Of a stretch of 38,818 nt of DNA, positions 24,806 through 33,483 are shown piece after piece (the first letter of the stretch is position 1; each line of letters opens with the position of its first letter). The DNA is from Terriglobales bacterium (GTDB lineage Bacteria > Acidobacteriota > Terriglobia > Terriglobales > Acidobacteriaceae): the NCBI GenBank assembly GCA_035454605.1, contig DATIGQ010000030.1:1-38818 (forward strand), in the 5' to 3' direction. Below the pieces are notes generated by a model that did no database searches, was not told where the DNA came from, and saw only the letters and a program-made list of their open reading frames with translations. Both the position numbers and the translations under genes were made by a program.

Positions 24806-26365
24806 TTGACGACCAACGCGCAGGCGCCAACCGCGGTGGCTGCAACTCCTGAGAACCAGGAACTGGTCAAAGGGATCGGCCTCACCACGGCCACAACGCT
24901 GGTGATGGGTTCCATGATCGGTTCCGGCATCTTCATCGTCTCGGCCGACATCGCCCGCCTGGTGGATTCCCCCGCCCTTCTCATCGGCGCCTGGCTGGTC
25001 ACTGCCTTCATGACCGTCACCGGGGCCTTGGCATACGGCGAGCTGGCCGCCATGATGCCCCGCGCCGGCGGCCAGTACGTCTTCCTGCGCGAATCGCTCG
25101 GACCGCTGTGGGGTTTCCTCTACGGCTGGACCCTCTTCCTGGTCATCCAGACCGGCACCATCGCCGCCGTAGGCGTGGCCTTCGGCAAGTTCCTCGGCGT
25201 GTTCTTCCCCTCCATCTCTTCCACCAACTGGATCTGGCACATCGCGCACATCGGCAAGTGGGAGATCGGCCCCATGGTCCTGGGCAACATGGATATCGGC
25301 CTCAACACCCAGAACCTCATCGCCATCCTCAGCATCGCCGTGCTCACCGGGATCAATGTGCTGGGCCTGAAGGAAGGCGCTTTCGTCCAGAACGTCTTCA
25401 CTGTGGCCAAGACGGCGGCGCTGGTCGGCCTCATCGTCGTCGGCATTTTCGTGGGCCGCAACGCCGAGGCCATCGCCGCCAACTTCGCCGACTTCTGGCG
25501 CAACGCCTCCCTCAGTTCACTGCATCCGGTGCAAGTCGGGGTTGGCGGTCCCATGGCAATGGTAGGCGTGTTCACCATCCTCGCCGTGGCCCAGGTCGGA
25601 TCGCTATTCTCGTCCGACGCCTGGAACAACGTCACCTTCACCGCCGCCGAGGTCCGGAATCCACGCCGCAACCTCCCGCTGGCTCTGGCTCTCGGCACCG
25701 GGACCGTGTGCCTGCTCTACGTTCTGGCCAATTTCGCCTACCTCTCGGTGCTGCCGCTGGACGGCGATCCTAACGGCGCCACCGCTCTCGCCCGCGGAAT
25801 CAAGTACGCCGCGGAAGATCGTGTGGCCACCGCCGCCATGCTGCATATGTTCGGCACGTTGGGCGCCGCGCTCATGGCCATAGCCATCCTCATCTCGACC
25901 TTCGGCTGCAACAACGGACTCATCCTGGCCGGTGCGCGCGTCTACTATGCGATGGCCAAGGACGGCCTGTTCTTCCGCTCCGTGGGCTCCGTTCACCCTC
26001 GTTTCCACACTCCCGTGGTGTCGCTGGTGGTGCAATGTCTCTGGACCTCGGTGCTCTGCCTCTCCGGTACGTACGGCCAGTTGCTGGATTACATTGTGTT
26101 TGCGGTCCTGGTGTTTTACATCCTGACCATCGCCGGGCTGTTCGTGCTGCGGGTCAAGCGTCCGGATGCTGAGCGCCCCTACCGTGCTTTCGGCTATCCC
26201 GTCCTGCCCGGCCTGTATATACTCGTGGCCTTGTTCATTGACGTCGTGCTGCTGCGCTACAAGCCGCAGTACACCTGGCCGGGGCTGATCATCGTATTGC
26301 TGGGCGTCCCGGTTTATTTTTTGTGGTCACGGAGCTCGGCCCGGGGCACTGAGGTACGCACCTGA
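24806..26365 (+). CDS. APC-superfamily amino acid permease
   Basis: 519 aa from the TTG at 24806, chosen because AAAGGAG lies 4 bases upstream; the frame is open further up but that part overlaps thiE and is Gly/Arg-rich without similarity. About 12 hydrophobic segments. The first helix has the unwound substrate-site motif GSMIGSGIFIV, and YGELAAMMPRAGGQYVFLRE marks helix 3. Later come SSDAWNNVTFTAAEVRNPRRNLP and the long hydrophobic C-terminus. The pattern fits the LAT/YjeH-like branch: proton-coupled uptake or exchange of neutral amino acids. Substrate not predictable. A second APC permease follows after 31 bases. Confidence 0.9.
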   Translation: MTTNAQAPTAVAATPENQELVKGIGLTTATTLVMGSMIGSGIFIVSADIARLVDSPALLIGAWLVTAFMTVTGALAYGELAAMMPRAGGQYVFLRESLGPLWGFLYGWTLFLVIQTGTIAAVGVAFGKFLGVFFPSISSTNWIWHIAHIGKWEIGPMVLGNMDIGLNTQNLIAILSIAVLTGINVLGLKEGAFVQNVFTVAKTAALVGLIVVGIFVGRNAEAIAANFADFWRNASLSSLHPVQVGVGGPMAMVGVFTILAVAQVGSLFSSDAWNNVTFTAAEVRNPRRNLPLALALGTGTVCLLYVLANFAYLSVLPLDGDPNGATALARGIKYAAEDRVATAAMLHMFGTLGAALMAIAILISTFGCNNGLILAGARVYYAMAKDGLFFRSVGSVHPRFHTPVVSLVVQCLWTSVLCLSGTYGQLLDYIVFAVLVFYILTIAGLFVLRVKRPDAERPYRAFGYPVLPGLYILVALFIDVVLLRYKPQYTWPGLIIVLLGVPVYFLWSRSSARGTEVRT

Positions 26366-26396
26366 TCTTCAACTCCTTAGGAGACAACGCGAAAGA

Positions 26397-27974
26397 ATGG
26401 CCAACTACCTGGCAACCAAGCCGCTCGATCTTCTGCTGACCGAAGCGCAAGACACTGGCGAACATAGTCTGAAGCGGGCCCTGGGCCCCTTGAACCTGGT
26501 TTCCCTGGGCATCGGCGCCATTATTGGGGCTGGCATTTTCGTCCTCACCGGCCAGGCGGCGGCTCAGCATGCCGGTCCCGCCATCGTCCTCTCGTTTGTT
26601 CTGGCGGGCTTGGCCTGCGCGTTCGCCGGCCTCTGCTACGCCGAGTTCGCCTCCCTGATTCCCATTGCGGGCTCGGCATACACGTACGGCTACGCCACTC
26701 TCGGCGAAATCTTCGCCTGGATCATTGGCTGGGACCTGATTCTCGAATATGCCTTCGGCGCCGCCACCGTGGCCGCCGGCTGGAGCGGCTACTTTGTCAG
26801 CCTGCTGCAGGACTTCAGGATCTACATTCCGCCCCAGCTCGCCGCCACTCCCGGTACCAAGCTGGTTTTCTACGACGAGCGCTGGATTGCGCTGGCCAGC
26901 CTGCCCGCCGGCGTGAGTCCGGACGGATTGCCGCAGGCCACCGGCATCTTCAACTTGGTGGCTTTCGTCATCATTCTGGTGGTCACGGCGATTCTCGTGG
27001 TTGGCATCAAGGAGTCGGCGAATCTCAATTCCGCCATTGTCATCGTCAAGGTCAGCATCGTGCTGATCTTTATCGCGATTGCCGGTCTCTATGTGTTGCG
27101 CAATCCCGAGATCGCCTCTGCGAACTGGACCCCCTTCATCCCCGCCAATACCGGAAAGGAAGGTGAGTTCGGCATCTCCGGGATCGCCACCGGCGCCGCC
27201 GTCGTCTTCTTCGCCTACATCGGCTTCGACGCGGTTTCCACCGCCGCCCAGGAGGCCAAGAACCCACAGAAAGACATGCCCATCGGCATCCTGGGTTCGC
27301 TCGCCATCTGCACCGTGCTCTACATCGTGGTTTCCGGTCTGCTCACGGGTGTCGTCCACTACGAGCGCCTGAATGTGCCCGATCCCGTGGCCATCGGCAT
27401 CGACGCCACCGGCATCGGCTGGCAGATTCCACTGGGTTCCTACAGCATTCGTGTGAGCAGCCTGCTGGTGAAGGGCGGCGCCATCTTCGGACTGGGCACC
27501 GTCATGCTCGTCATGCTCCTCGGGCAGTCCCGGGTCTTCTATTCCATGTCCCGCGACGGACTACTGCCGCCGTGGATCGGCCACATTCATCCTCGTTTCA
27601 GGACCCCCTGGATCGCCACCATTCTGGTCGGTGTCGTGGTCGCCTTCTTCCCCGCCTTCCTGCCTATCGGTGATCTAGGCCATCTGGTAAGCATCGGCAC
27701 ACTGCTGGCGTTCGTCATCGTCTGCGCGGGAGTGCTGGTACTGCGCAGGAGGCGTCCCGACCTGCCTCGGCCGTTCAAGACCCCGTTCGTTCCCGTCGTG
27801 CCGGTGCTGGGCATCATCGTCTGCTTGTACCTGATGAAGTCTCTGCCCCTGGTTACATGGGAACGACTGCTCATCTGGCTGGTGATCGGCATGGTTCTGT
27901 ACTTCTCCTACGGCATCCGCAACAGCCGGGTGCAAAAGGCTCAGCGCGCAGCTTCTGAGGCTACGGCCAGCTGA
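26397..27974 (+). CDS. APC-superfamily permease, cationic amino acid transporter (CAT) type
   Basis: 525 aa, about 12-14 transmembrane helices. CAT-type signatures: LGIGAIIGAGIFVLTGQAAA in helix 1, YAEFASLIPIAGSAYTYGYA in helix 2-3, GWDLILEYAFGAATVA, and FFAYIGFDAVSTAAQEAKNP in helix 6-7. The group includes Bacillus YfnA and animal CAT transporters for cationic or broad-range amino acids. A purine-rich site (AGGAGA) precedes the ATG. It is a distant paralogue of the permease just upstream rather than a recent copy, as the two share only family motifs. Probably the last gene of the unit; a GC hairpin follows. Confidence 0.92.
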   Translation: MANYLATKPLDLLLTEAQDTGEHSLKRALGPLNLVSLGIGAIIGAGIFVLTGQAAAQHAGPAIVLSFVLAGLACAFAGLCYAEFASLIPIAGSAYTYGYATLGEIFAWIIGWDLILEYAFGAATVAAGWSGYFVSLLQDFRIYIPPQLAATPGTKLVFYDERWIALASLPAGVSPDGLPQATGIFNLVAFVIILVVTAILVVGIKESANLNSAIVIVKVSIVLIFIAIAGLYVLRNPEIASANWTPFIPANTGKEGEFGISGIATGAAVVFFAYIGFDAVSTAAQEAKNPQKDMPIGILGSLAICTVLYIVVSGLLTGVVHYERLNVPDPVAIGIDATGIGWQIPLGSYSIRVSSLLVKGGAIFGLGTVMLVMLLGQSRVFYSMSRDGLLPPWIGHIHPRFRTPWIATILVGVVVAFFPAFLPIGDLGHLVSIGTLLAFVIVCAGVLVLRRRRPDLPRPFKTPFVPVVPVLGIIVCLYLMKSLPLVTWERLLIWLVIGMVLYFSYGIRNSRVQKAQRAASEATAS

Positions 27975-27998
27975 ACGGACTGGACGAATGTTTGACAG

Positions 27999-28030
27999 AC
28001 GGCCTCGCCCTAGCGAGGGCCGTTGCGTTT
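27999..28030 (+). terminator. Probable intrinsic terminator after the permease pair
   Basis: ACGGCC-TCGC / GCGA-G-GGCCGT forms a 10-bp stem with a CCTA loop and one bulged G (27999-28023), followed by TGCGTTT. The U-run is short, so termination may be partial. Confidence 0.6.
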
Positions 28031-28034
28031 CTGC

Positions 28035-28043
28035 TGGTAGAAT
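28035..28043 (+). promoter_or_regulatory. Extended -10 promoter of the metal permease gene
   Basis: TGGTAGAAT matches the extended -10 pattern TGnTATAAT in all but one base. No clear -35 is seen, which is allowed for extended -10 promoters. Transcription would start near 28050, about 15 bases before the ATG at 28065. Confidence 0.45.
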
Positions 28044-28064
28044 CCTCGGCGACCGGATTCCACC

Positions 28065-28748
28065 ATGCTCCTACTCGGCGCCGTCTTCCTGGCTGGGGTT
28101 CTGCACGGGCTTGGCCCCGACCACTTGGCTGCCATCACCGCGTTCGGGGCCGCCAGCGGCCGCTTCGGCCGCCTGACCTTCTTCTCTCTCCGCTTCGCCG
28201 CCGGACATGCGTTCGTGATCCTTCTGGCAGGTCTTGCGGCATTCTTCGGCCTGCACCTGGTTCCTCCGGCATGGGGACGTGGGTTTGAACTCGGTGCCGG
28301 CGGACTGCTCGTCGTCGCGGGCTTCGCGCTGCTCGCTGGCCTGCTCACGGGACGCCTCGTAGTGCACGCTCACCCTCACGATCACGCGGCTGGCCGGCAT
28401 GGGCACTACCACCTCCATCTGTTTGGTCGCAGTGGCCATGCCCATGCGCACGGCAGGTTCGCCGCTCTTCTGGGTGCCTTGTTCGCCTTGGGTGGAACGC
28501 GCTCGCTGCTGGCTATCGCGCCCATCGCTCTTTCCGCCACCATAGCCGAATCGCTGCTGCGCATCGGCGCCTTTGCCTTCGGGATCGTCATCACCATGGT
28601 GGCCTACGGATGGCTGGCGGGCGGTGCTGTGAATCGGTTTTCGCGGCCCTCTGGCAGCCTCCTTCCGCAGCGCGCGGCTTGTGCGCTGGCTGGCGGATTT
28701 TCCGTAGCGGCTGGGCTGTTCACCATCCTTTCCGGTCTGCGGGGCTAG
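28065..28748 (+). CDS. NicO/UreH-like nickel (or cobalt) permease with His-rich loop
   Basis: A 227-aa membrane protein with about six hydrophobic helices. Helix 1 has HGLGPDHLAAITAFGA (residues 14-29), the HxxxxDH-type metal signature of the nickel/cobalt transporter superfamily. The central loop (about 100-130) is very His-rich: HAHPHDH, HGHYHLH and HAHAHG. The second half begins ALFALGGTRSLLAIAPIALSAT, a diverged repeat of the first. Likely moves Ni2+ or a similar transition metal across the inner membrane; import versus efflux cannot be told from sequence. No urease or hydrogenase gene is adjacent. The stop is three bases before the hydantoinase-like gene, so they may be co-transcribed. 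Confidence 0.8.
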   Translation: MLLLGAVFLAGVLHGLGPDHLAAITAFGAASGRFGRLTFFSLRFAAGHAFVILLAGLAAFFGLHLVPPAWGRGFELGAGGLLVVAGFALLAGLLTGRLVVHAHPHDHAAGRHGHYHLHLFGRSGHAHAHGRFAALLGALFALGGTRSLLAIAPIALSATIAESLLRIGAFAFGIVITMVAYGWLAGGAVNRFSRPSGSLLPQRAACALAGGFSVAAGLFTILSGLRG

Positions 28749-28751
28749 CCG

Positions 28752-30764
28752 ATGCCCGGTTCCTCCCCGGCAGGGAAGAGCCTCCGCATCGCCATCGATA
28801 CCGGCGGCACCTTCACCGATTGCGTTTGGATCAGCGATGGGATGGTGCGCGTCTTGAAGGTTTTTTCCACGCCTTCCGATCCCTCCCGAGCCATCGTCCA
28901 GGCCCTGCGCCAGATTCTTCACCGCAACCATCGTTTCCTGCTCCTGCACGGCACTACCGTCGGAACCAATACTTTGCTCGAGCGCAAGGGCGCCCGCGTC
29001 GTCTTCGTCACCACGGAGGGCTTCGAGGATGCGCTCGAGATCGGCCGCCAGGCTCGGCCGCGTCTCTATGACTTCTTCTTCGATCGTGTTGAGCCGCTGG
29101 TTCCCGCCGAGCGAAGGCTGGGCGTGCCGGAGCGCACGGCGGTCGATGGCGCTGTTCTTCGCCGGCCCTCACCCAAGCAACTGCGGGAGTTGGCTGCCCG
29201 GGCGTCGCGCCTCAAACCGCAGGCCATCGCCCTGTCGCTCTTGTTTTCCTTCGCCAATCCTGCCAACGAGCAGGCGACGGCGACCGCGCTCAGGAAACTG
29301 AAGGCTCCCCTCTCAATCTCGCATCGCATCCTGCCCGAATTTCGGGAATATGAGCGCGCCAGTACCGTGGTGGTGAATGCCTACTTGCAACCCGTCCTGG
29401 AGCGTTATCTGGGCAATCTGCAAAAGCGGGTGTTGCGCCTGCCCCAGGCGAGGGCCGCCAAATTCTTTGTGATGCAGTCCAGCGGCGGTATTACCGCGAT
29501 GTCCGCGGCCGCGCGCGAGCCGGTCCGGACCGTCCTTTCTGGTCCCGCCGGTGGCGTCGTGGGGGCTGCAGCCGTTGCTCGGCGCAGCGGATTCGAGAAC
29601 ATCATTACCTTCGACATGGGAGGCACATCCACCGATGTCGCGTTGGTGGAAGGCGCTCCCCGCACCATGAGCGAGGCTGAGGTCGCCGGGCTTCCCGTTC
29701 GCGTGCCCATGCTCGATATCCATACCGTAGGCGCGGGCGGCGGCAGCCAGGCGCGCTTTGATGCCGCCGGTGCGCTGCACGTAGGTCCGGAATCGGCCGG
29801 TGCCGATCCCGGCCCCATCTGTTACGGTCGTGGCCTCCAGCCCACCGTCACCGATGCCAACCTGCTGCTGGGCCGGCTGCTCCCCGACCGCTTTCTCGGA
29901 GGCACGTTCCGGCTCGACCGACGACGGATCGAGCGCATCCTCCGCACATGGCTGCGCCGCGCCGGCTCCTCGCTCAACCTGGAGGAGTTCGCCGCCGGTG
30001 TGGTTCGGGTGGTGAACGCGAACATGGAAAAGGCCATCCGCGTGGTCTCGATCGAACGAGGCTATGACCCGCGCCAGTTCACGCTGGTGGCTTTCGGCGG
30101 CGCCGGCGCTATGCACGCCTGCGAACTGGCGCGCGCGCTTGCCATTCCCCGCGTCCTGGTGCCGCCGTCGCCCGGAGCGCTCAGTGCTTTCGGGATTTTG
30201 ACCAGCGACGTAGTCAAGGACTCTTCCCGTACGGTCCTCTGGCGGGTGAACGCCCGCCCTCCCTCGGAGCTCTTGCGCCGTGAGTTCTTGCGGATGGAGC
30301 AAGCCGCAGGGCAGGACTTTCGCCGGGAGGGCTGGTCCCAACCACCGCGATTCCAGCGCTCGCTGGATGTCCGCTACCGTGGCCAGGGATATGAGTTGAA
30401 TGTGCCGGCTACCGAGGATTGGCTCCCTGCGTTTCATCGTCAGCACCAGCGCCGCTACGGCTACGCCCATCCCGGCAGGGAGGTTGAGATCGTGACTCTG
30501 CGCCTGCGGGCTACTCTGCCCACCCTCGCCCAAGTTGTTCACACTCCTGCGGCTCAACCGTCCCGGAAAGCCGCCGGTACCACTTCTACGTTTTTCGACG
30601 GCCGCTTCACTCGCACCCGCATTTACGAGCGGGCGGGGCTGAGCGTGGGAAGGGTCTATTCGGGACCGGCTATCGTCACCGAGTACAGTGCCACCACCGT
30701 GGTGCCGCCCGGCATGCGCTTCCTGGTCGATCGCGCCGGTTGCCTGGTGATCCGCACCAAGTAG
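28752..30764 (+). CDS. Hydantoinase/oxoprolinase family protein, HyuA type
   Basis: 670 aa with the actin-like ATPase fold of HyuA/acetone carboxylase beta-type subunits. Phosphate-1 DTGGTFTDCVW (16-26), HGTTVGTNTLLERKGARV, the second nucleotide motif FDMGGTSTDVALVEG from residue 287, GAGGGSQARFD and FGGAGAMHACELA are all present. The family uses ATP to open cyclic amides such as 5-oxoproline or N-methylhydantoins, normally with a HyuB subunit. No HyuB gene follows; lon is next. It may work alone, with a B subunit encoded elsewhere, or on another substrate. It starts three bases after the metal permease gene. Confidence 0.85.
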   Translation: MPGSSPAGKSLRIAIDTGGTFTDCVWISDGMVRVLKVFSTPSDPSRAIVQALRQILHRNHRFLLLHGTTVGTNTLLERKGARVVFVTTEGFEDALEIGRQARPRLYDFFFDRVEPLVPAERRLGVPERTAVDGAVLRRPSPKQLRELAARASRLKPQAIALSLLFSFANPANEQATATALRKLKAPLSISHRILPEFREYERASTVVVNAYLQPVLERYLGNLQKRVLRLPQARAAKFFVMQSSGGITAMSAAAREPVRTVLSGPAGGVVGAAAVARRSGFENIITFDMGGTSTDVALVEGAPRTMSEAEVAGLPVRVPMLDIHTVGAGGGSQARFDAAGALHVGPESAGADPGPICYGRGLQPTVTDANLLLGRLLPDRFLGGTFRLDRRRIERILRTWLRRAGSSLNLEEFAAGVVRVVNANMEKAIRVVSIERGYDPRQFTLVAFGGAGAMHACELARALAIPRVLVPPSPGALSAFGILTSDVVKDSSRTVLWRVNARPPSELLRREFLRMEQAAGQDFRREGWSQPPRFQRSLDVRYRGQGYELNVPATEDWLPAFHRQHQRRYGYAHPGREVEIVTLRLRATLPTLAQVVHTPAAQPSRKAAGTTSTFFDGRFTRTRIYERAGLSVGRVYSGPAIVTEYSATTVVPPGMRFLVDRAGCLVIRTK

Positions 30765-30808
30765 GAAAAACCGGGTCCCGAAACGCACCAAGTGGGAAGC
30801 ACTTTCGA

Positions 30809-30837
30809 TTGCCCATCGGCGGCGCTTCTTTTACAAT
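30809..30837 (+). promoter_or_regulatory. Promoter upstream of lon
   Basis: -35 TTGCCC (30809-30814), a 17-base spacer and -10 TACAAT (30832-30837, five of six). Transcription would start near 30844 with a ~93-base leader. A small inverted repeat CACTC-CGC-GAGTG (30907-30919) lies in the leader close to the start codon. No CIRCE or HAIR heat-shock operator is present. Confidence 0.5.
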
Positions 30838-30936
30838 CCGCCGCGCGGAGTTACGGCTGGGCGTTGCATCCATGAAGGCAGGCTCGTCATCTAATCAGCC
30901 AGTCGACACTCCGCGAGTGATATTGGCACACATCTT

Positions 30937-33363
30937 ATGAGTACTGAACGCAGCGAGGGCAAAGCCCCGCAAAAGACGCAGAAACCCGCCGCGTATCCGG
31001 TGCTGCCGGTGCGCGATACCGTGCTGTTCCCCCACGCCGTCCTGCCGTTGACCGTCGGTCGGGAGAGCTCCGTCGAGCTCATCAACTCCCTGGGCGAGGA
31101 CAAGACCATCATCGTGGTGGCGCAGAGGGACGCCCGCGTGGATTCACCCCAGCCCGTCGACCTGTTCAGCGTGGGCACGCTCGCCATCGTGCATAAGGTC
31201 GTGCGCATGCCCAACCAGAGCCTGTTCATCTTTACCGAGGGTTTGGACCGGATAAAGCTGGGCGAATTTGCGCAGCTCACCCCCTTCATGCGCGCCAGCG
31301 TACAGACCGTTCCCGACGTCAATATCGAGCGCACCCATGAGATTGAGGCCCTCGAACGCAACGTGCTCTCTCTGTTTCAGCAGATCGTCGCTGGTTCACC
31401 CACGCTCTCCGATGAGCTGCAGACGGTGGCCATGAACATCGATGACGCCGGGCGCCTGGCGGATTTTGTCGCTTCTTCGCTGCCCTCGCTGCCCACGCGC
31501 GACAAGCAGGAGATCCTGGAGACCCCCGACGTCTCCGTGCGCCTGAAATCCGTGAACCGCCACCTCACTAAGGAGCTCGAGGTCCAGCACCTGCGCAACA
31601 AGATCCAGTCCGAAGTGCAGGACCAGGTGCAACAGTCGCAGCGCGAGTACTACCTCCGCGAGCAGATGAAGGCCATTCAGAAAGAGCTGGGCGAGCAGGA
31701 CGAGACTTCGCGCGATGTCGAAGAGCTTCGCCAGAAGCTCGAAGCCGCTGGCCTTCCCGAGGAGGTCAAGAAGGAAGCCCTGCGCGAGCTGGGCCGCCTC
31801 TCCCGCATGTCCCCCATGGCCGCCGACTATTCCCTGACGCGCAACTACATCGAGTGGCTGGCCGTGCTGCCCTGGAGCAAGTCTAGCGGCACGGAAGTGG
31901 ACATCATCAAAGCGCGCGAGATTCTCGATACCGACCACTACGACCTGCAGAAGGTCAAGGACCGCATCCTGGACTACCTCTCGGTGCGCCGCTTGAAGCC
32001 CAGCATGAAGGGACCGATCCTCTGCTTTGTGGGACCTCCGGGCGTTGGCAAGACCTCTCTGGGCCGCTCCATCGCGCGCGCCTTGAACCGCAAGTTCGTG
32101 CGCCTGTCGCTCGGCGGCGTGCATGACGAGGCCGAGATTCGCGGCCATCGCCGCACCTACATCGGCGCCCTGCCCGGCCAGATCATGCAGAACATGCGCC
32201 GCGCTGAGACCAACGATCCTGTCTTCATGCTCGACGAGGTGGACAAGCTCGGCCGTGATTTCCGCGGCGACCCCGCTTCCGCCTTGCTGGAAACCCTCGA
32301 TCCCGAACAGAACAATACCTTCCGCGACAACTATCTCGACGTGCCCTTCGATCTCTCCAAGGTGCTGTTTATCACTACCGCCAACATGCTCGATCCCATT
32401 CCCGAACCGCTGCGTGACCGCATGGAGATCATCGAGCTGCAGGGATACACCGAGGACGAGAAACTCCACATTGCCAATCGCTATCTTGTCCCGCGGCAGA
32501 TCGAAGAGAACGGCATCACGCCGGAGAACATCGAGTTCCCCGAAGAGGCCGTACGCCACGTCATCCGGCATTACACACGCGAGGCCGGCGTGCGAAACCT
32601 GGAGCGGAATCTGGGCACCATCTGCCGCAAGCAGGCTCGCCGCATCGCCGAAGGCAAGACCGAAAAGCTGATCGTGGACAAAGAGACCATCCAGGAATTC
32701 CTGGGCGGCATCAAGATCCGCGTCGAAACCGAACTGGCCGAGCGCACCCGCCGCCCCGGTGTCGCCGTGGGTCTGGCCTGGACCCCGACCGGCGGAGATA
32801 TCCTCTTCATCGAAGCCAACAAGATGAAAGGCAACAAGGGATTCACCATCACCGGTCAGATCGGCCAGGTCATGCAGGAATCCATGCAGGCCGCCCTCAC
32901 CTGGGTGCGTTCGAACGCCGAGAAGCTAGCCATCAGCGAAGACTTCTTCAAGGACCACGACTTGCACGTTCACGTTCCTGCAGGTGCCATACCCAAGGAC
33001 GGTCCCTCGGCCGGCATCACCCTCGTGACTGCGCTCGTGTCGCTGCTCAGCGATCGGTGCGTTCGTCCGCACACCGCGATGACCGGGGAGGTCACCCTGA
33101 GCGGAAACGTCCTCCCCGTCGGCGGGATCAAGGAGAAGGTGCTGGCCGCGCGCCGCGCCGGCATCCGCGACATCCTCATGCCCGCGGACAACAAGCAGAA
33201 CGTCGAAGAGGACTTGGCGCCCGAGCAGCTCGAAGGCATTAAGCTGCACTACGTGAATACCGTCGAGGAAGTGCTGGACCTGGCGCTGCCCACCTCGCCT
33301 CTCGAAGAAAAGCAGGACGCCGAAGAACGCGAGAAAGTGCTCACCAACGCCGTCGGAGTTTAG
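30937..33363 (+). CDS. lon: ATP-dependent protease Lon (LonA)
   Basis: 808 aa, the usual LonA length. The N-terminal substrate-binding domain (about 20-215) opens YPVLPVRDTVLFPHAVLPL, followed by coiled coil. The AAA+ module has Walker A GPPGVGKT (366-373) and Walker B FMLDEVDKL (430-438), with sensor motifs after. The protease domain holds the catalytic dyad Ser691 (PKDGPSAGITL) and Lys734 (GGIKEKVLAARRAGI). It degrades damaged and regulatory proteins in the cytoplasm. The start codon has no clear Shine-Dalgarno. Own promoter upstream; the MoaD-MoaE fusion follows after a 120-base AT-rich spacer with an inverted repeat. Confidence 0.97.
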   Translation: MSTERSEGKAPQKTQKPAAYPVLPVRDTVLFPHAVLPLTVGRESSVELINSLGEDKTIIVVAQRDARVDSPQPVDLFSVGTLAIVHKVVRMPNQSLFIFTEGLDRIKLGEFAQLTPFMRASVQTVPDVNIERTHEIEALERNVLSLFQQIVAGSPTLSDELQTVAMNIDDAGRLADFVASSLPSLPTRDKQEILETPDVSVRLKSVNRHLTKELEVQHLRNKIQSEVQDQVQQSQREYYLREQMKAIQKELGEQDETSRDVEELRQKLEAAGLPEEVKKEALRELGRLSRMSPMAADYSLTRNYIEWLAVLPWSKSSGTEVDIIKAREILDTDHYDLQKVKDRILDYLSVRRLKPSMKGPILCFVGPPGVGKTSLGRSIARALNRKFVRLSLGGVHDEAEIRGHRRTYIGALPGQIMQNMRRAETNDPVFMLDEVDKLGRDFRGDPASALLETLDPEQNNTFRDNYLDVPFDLSKVLFITTANMLDPIPEPLRDRMEIIELQGYTEDEKLHIANRYLVPRQIEENGITPENIEFPEEAVRHVIRHYTREAGVRNLERNLGTICRKQARRIAEGKTEKLIVDKETIQEFLGGIKIRVETELAERTRRPGVAVGLAWTPTGGDILFIEANKMKGNKGFTITGQIGQVMQESMQAALTWVRSNAEKLAISEDFFKDHDLHVHVPAGAIPKDGPSAGITLVTALVSLLSDRCVRPHTAMTGEVTLSGNVLPVGGIKEKVLAARRAGIRDILMPADNKQNVEEDLAPEQLEGIKLHYVNTVEEVLDLALPTSPLEEKQDAEEREKVLTNAVGV

Positions 33364-33382
33364 CGTAACACATAAGATAGTT

Positions 33383-33415
33383 CTGCTAACCTACTAACAA
33401 CAATATGGTTAGCAG
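33383..33415. repeat. 9-bp inverted repeat in AT-rich spacer between lon and moaX
   Basis: CTGCTAACC (33383-33391) and GGTTAGCAG (33407-33415) are exact inverse copies around a 15-base AT-rich centre. The spacer is strikingly AT-rich for this genome and also holds GTTAAC. No U-run follows the right arm, so it is more like an operator than an intrinsic terminator, though a weak terminator of lon is possible. Confidence 0.55.
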
Positions 33416-33483
33416 GTTATGGTGCGCCTTGTTAACGAGTCCCTGCTGTGAAGCTCCTCAACCCTCAGCGTATCCTAGTTCCC

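Noticed and set aside
29313-30791. 492-codon open frame opposite the HyuA-type gene
   Set aside because: Antisense to a well-conserved gene, low-complexity composition, no motifs.
30907-30919. CACTC-CGC-GAGTG near the lon start as a CIRCE-like heat-shock operator
   Set aside because: The arms are only 5 bp and the spacer is 3; CIRCE has 9-bp arms and a 9-base spacer, and the sequence does not match HAIR.
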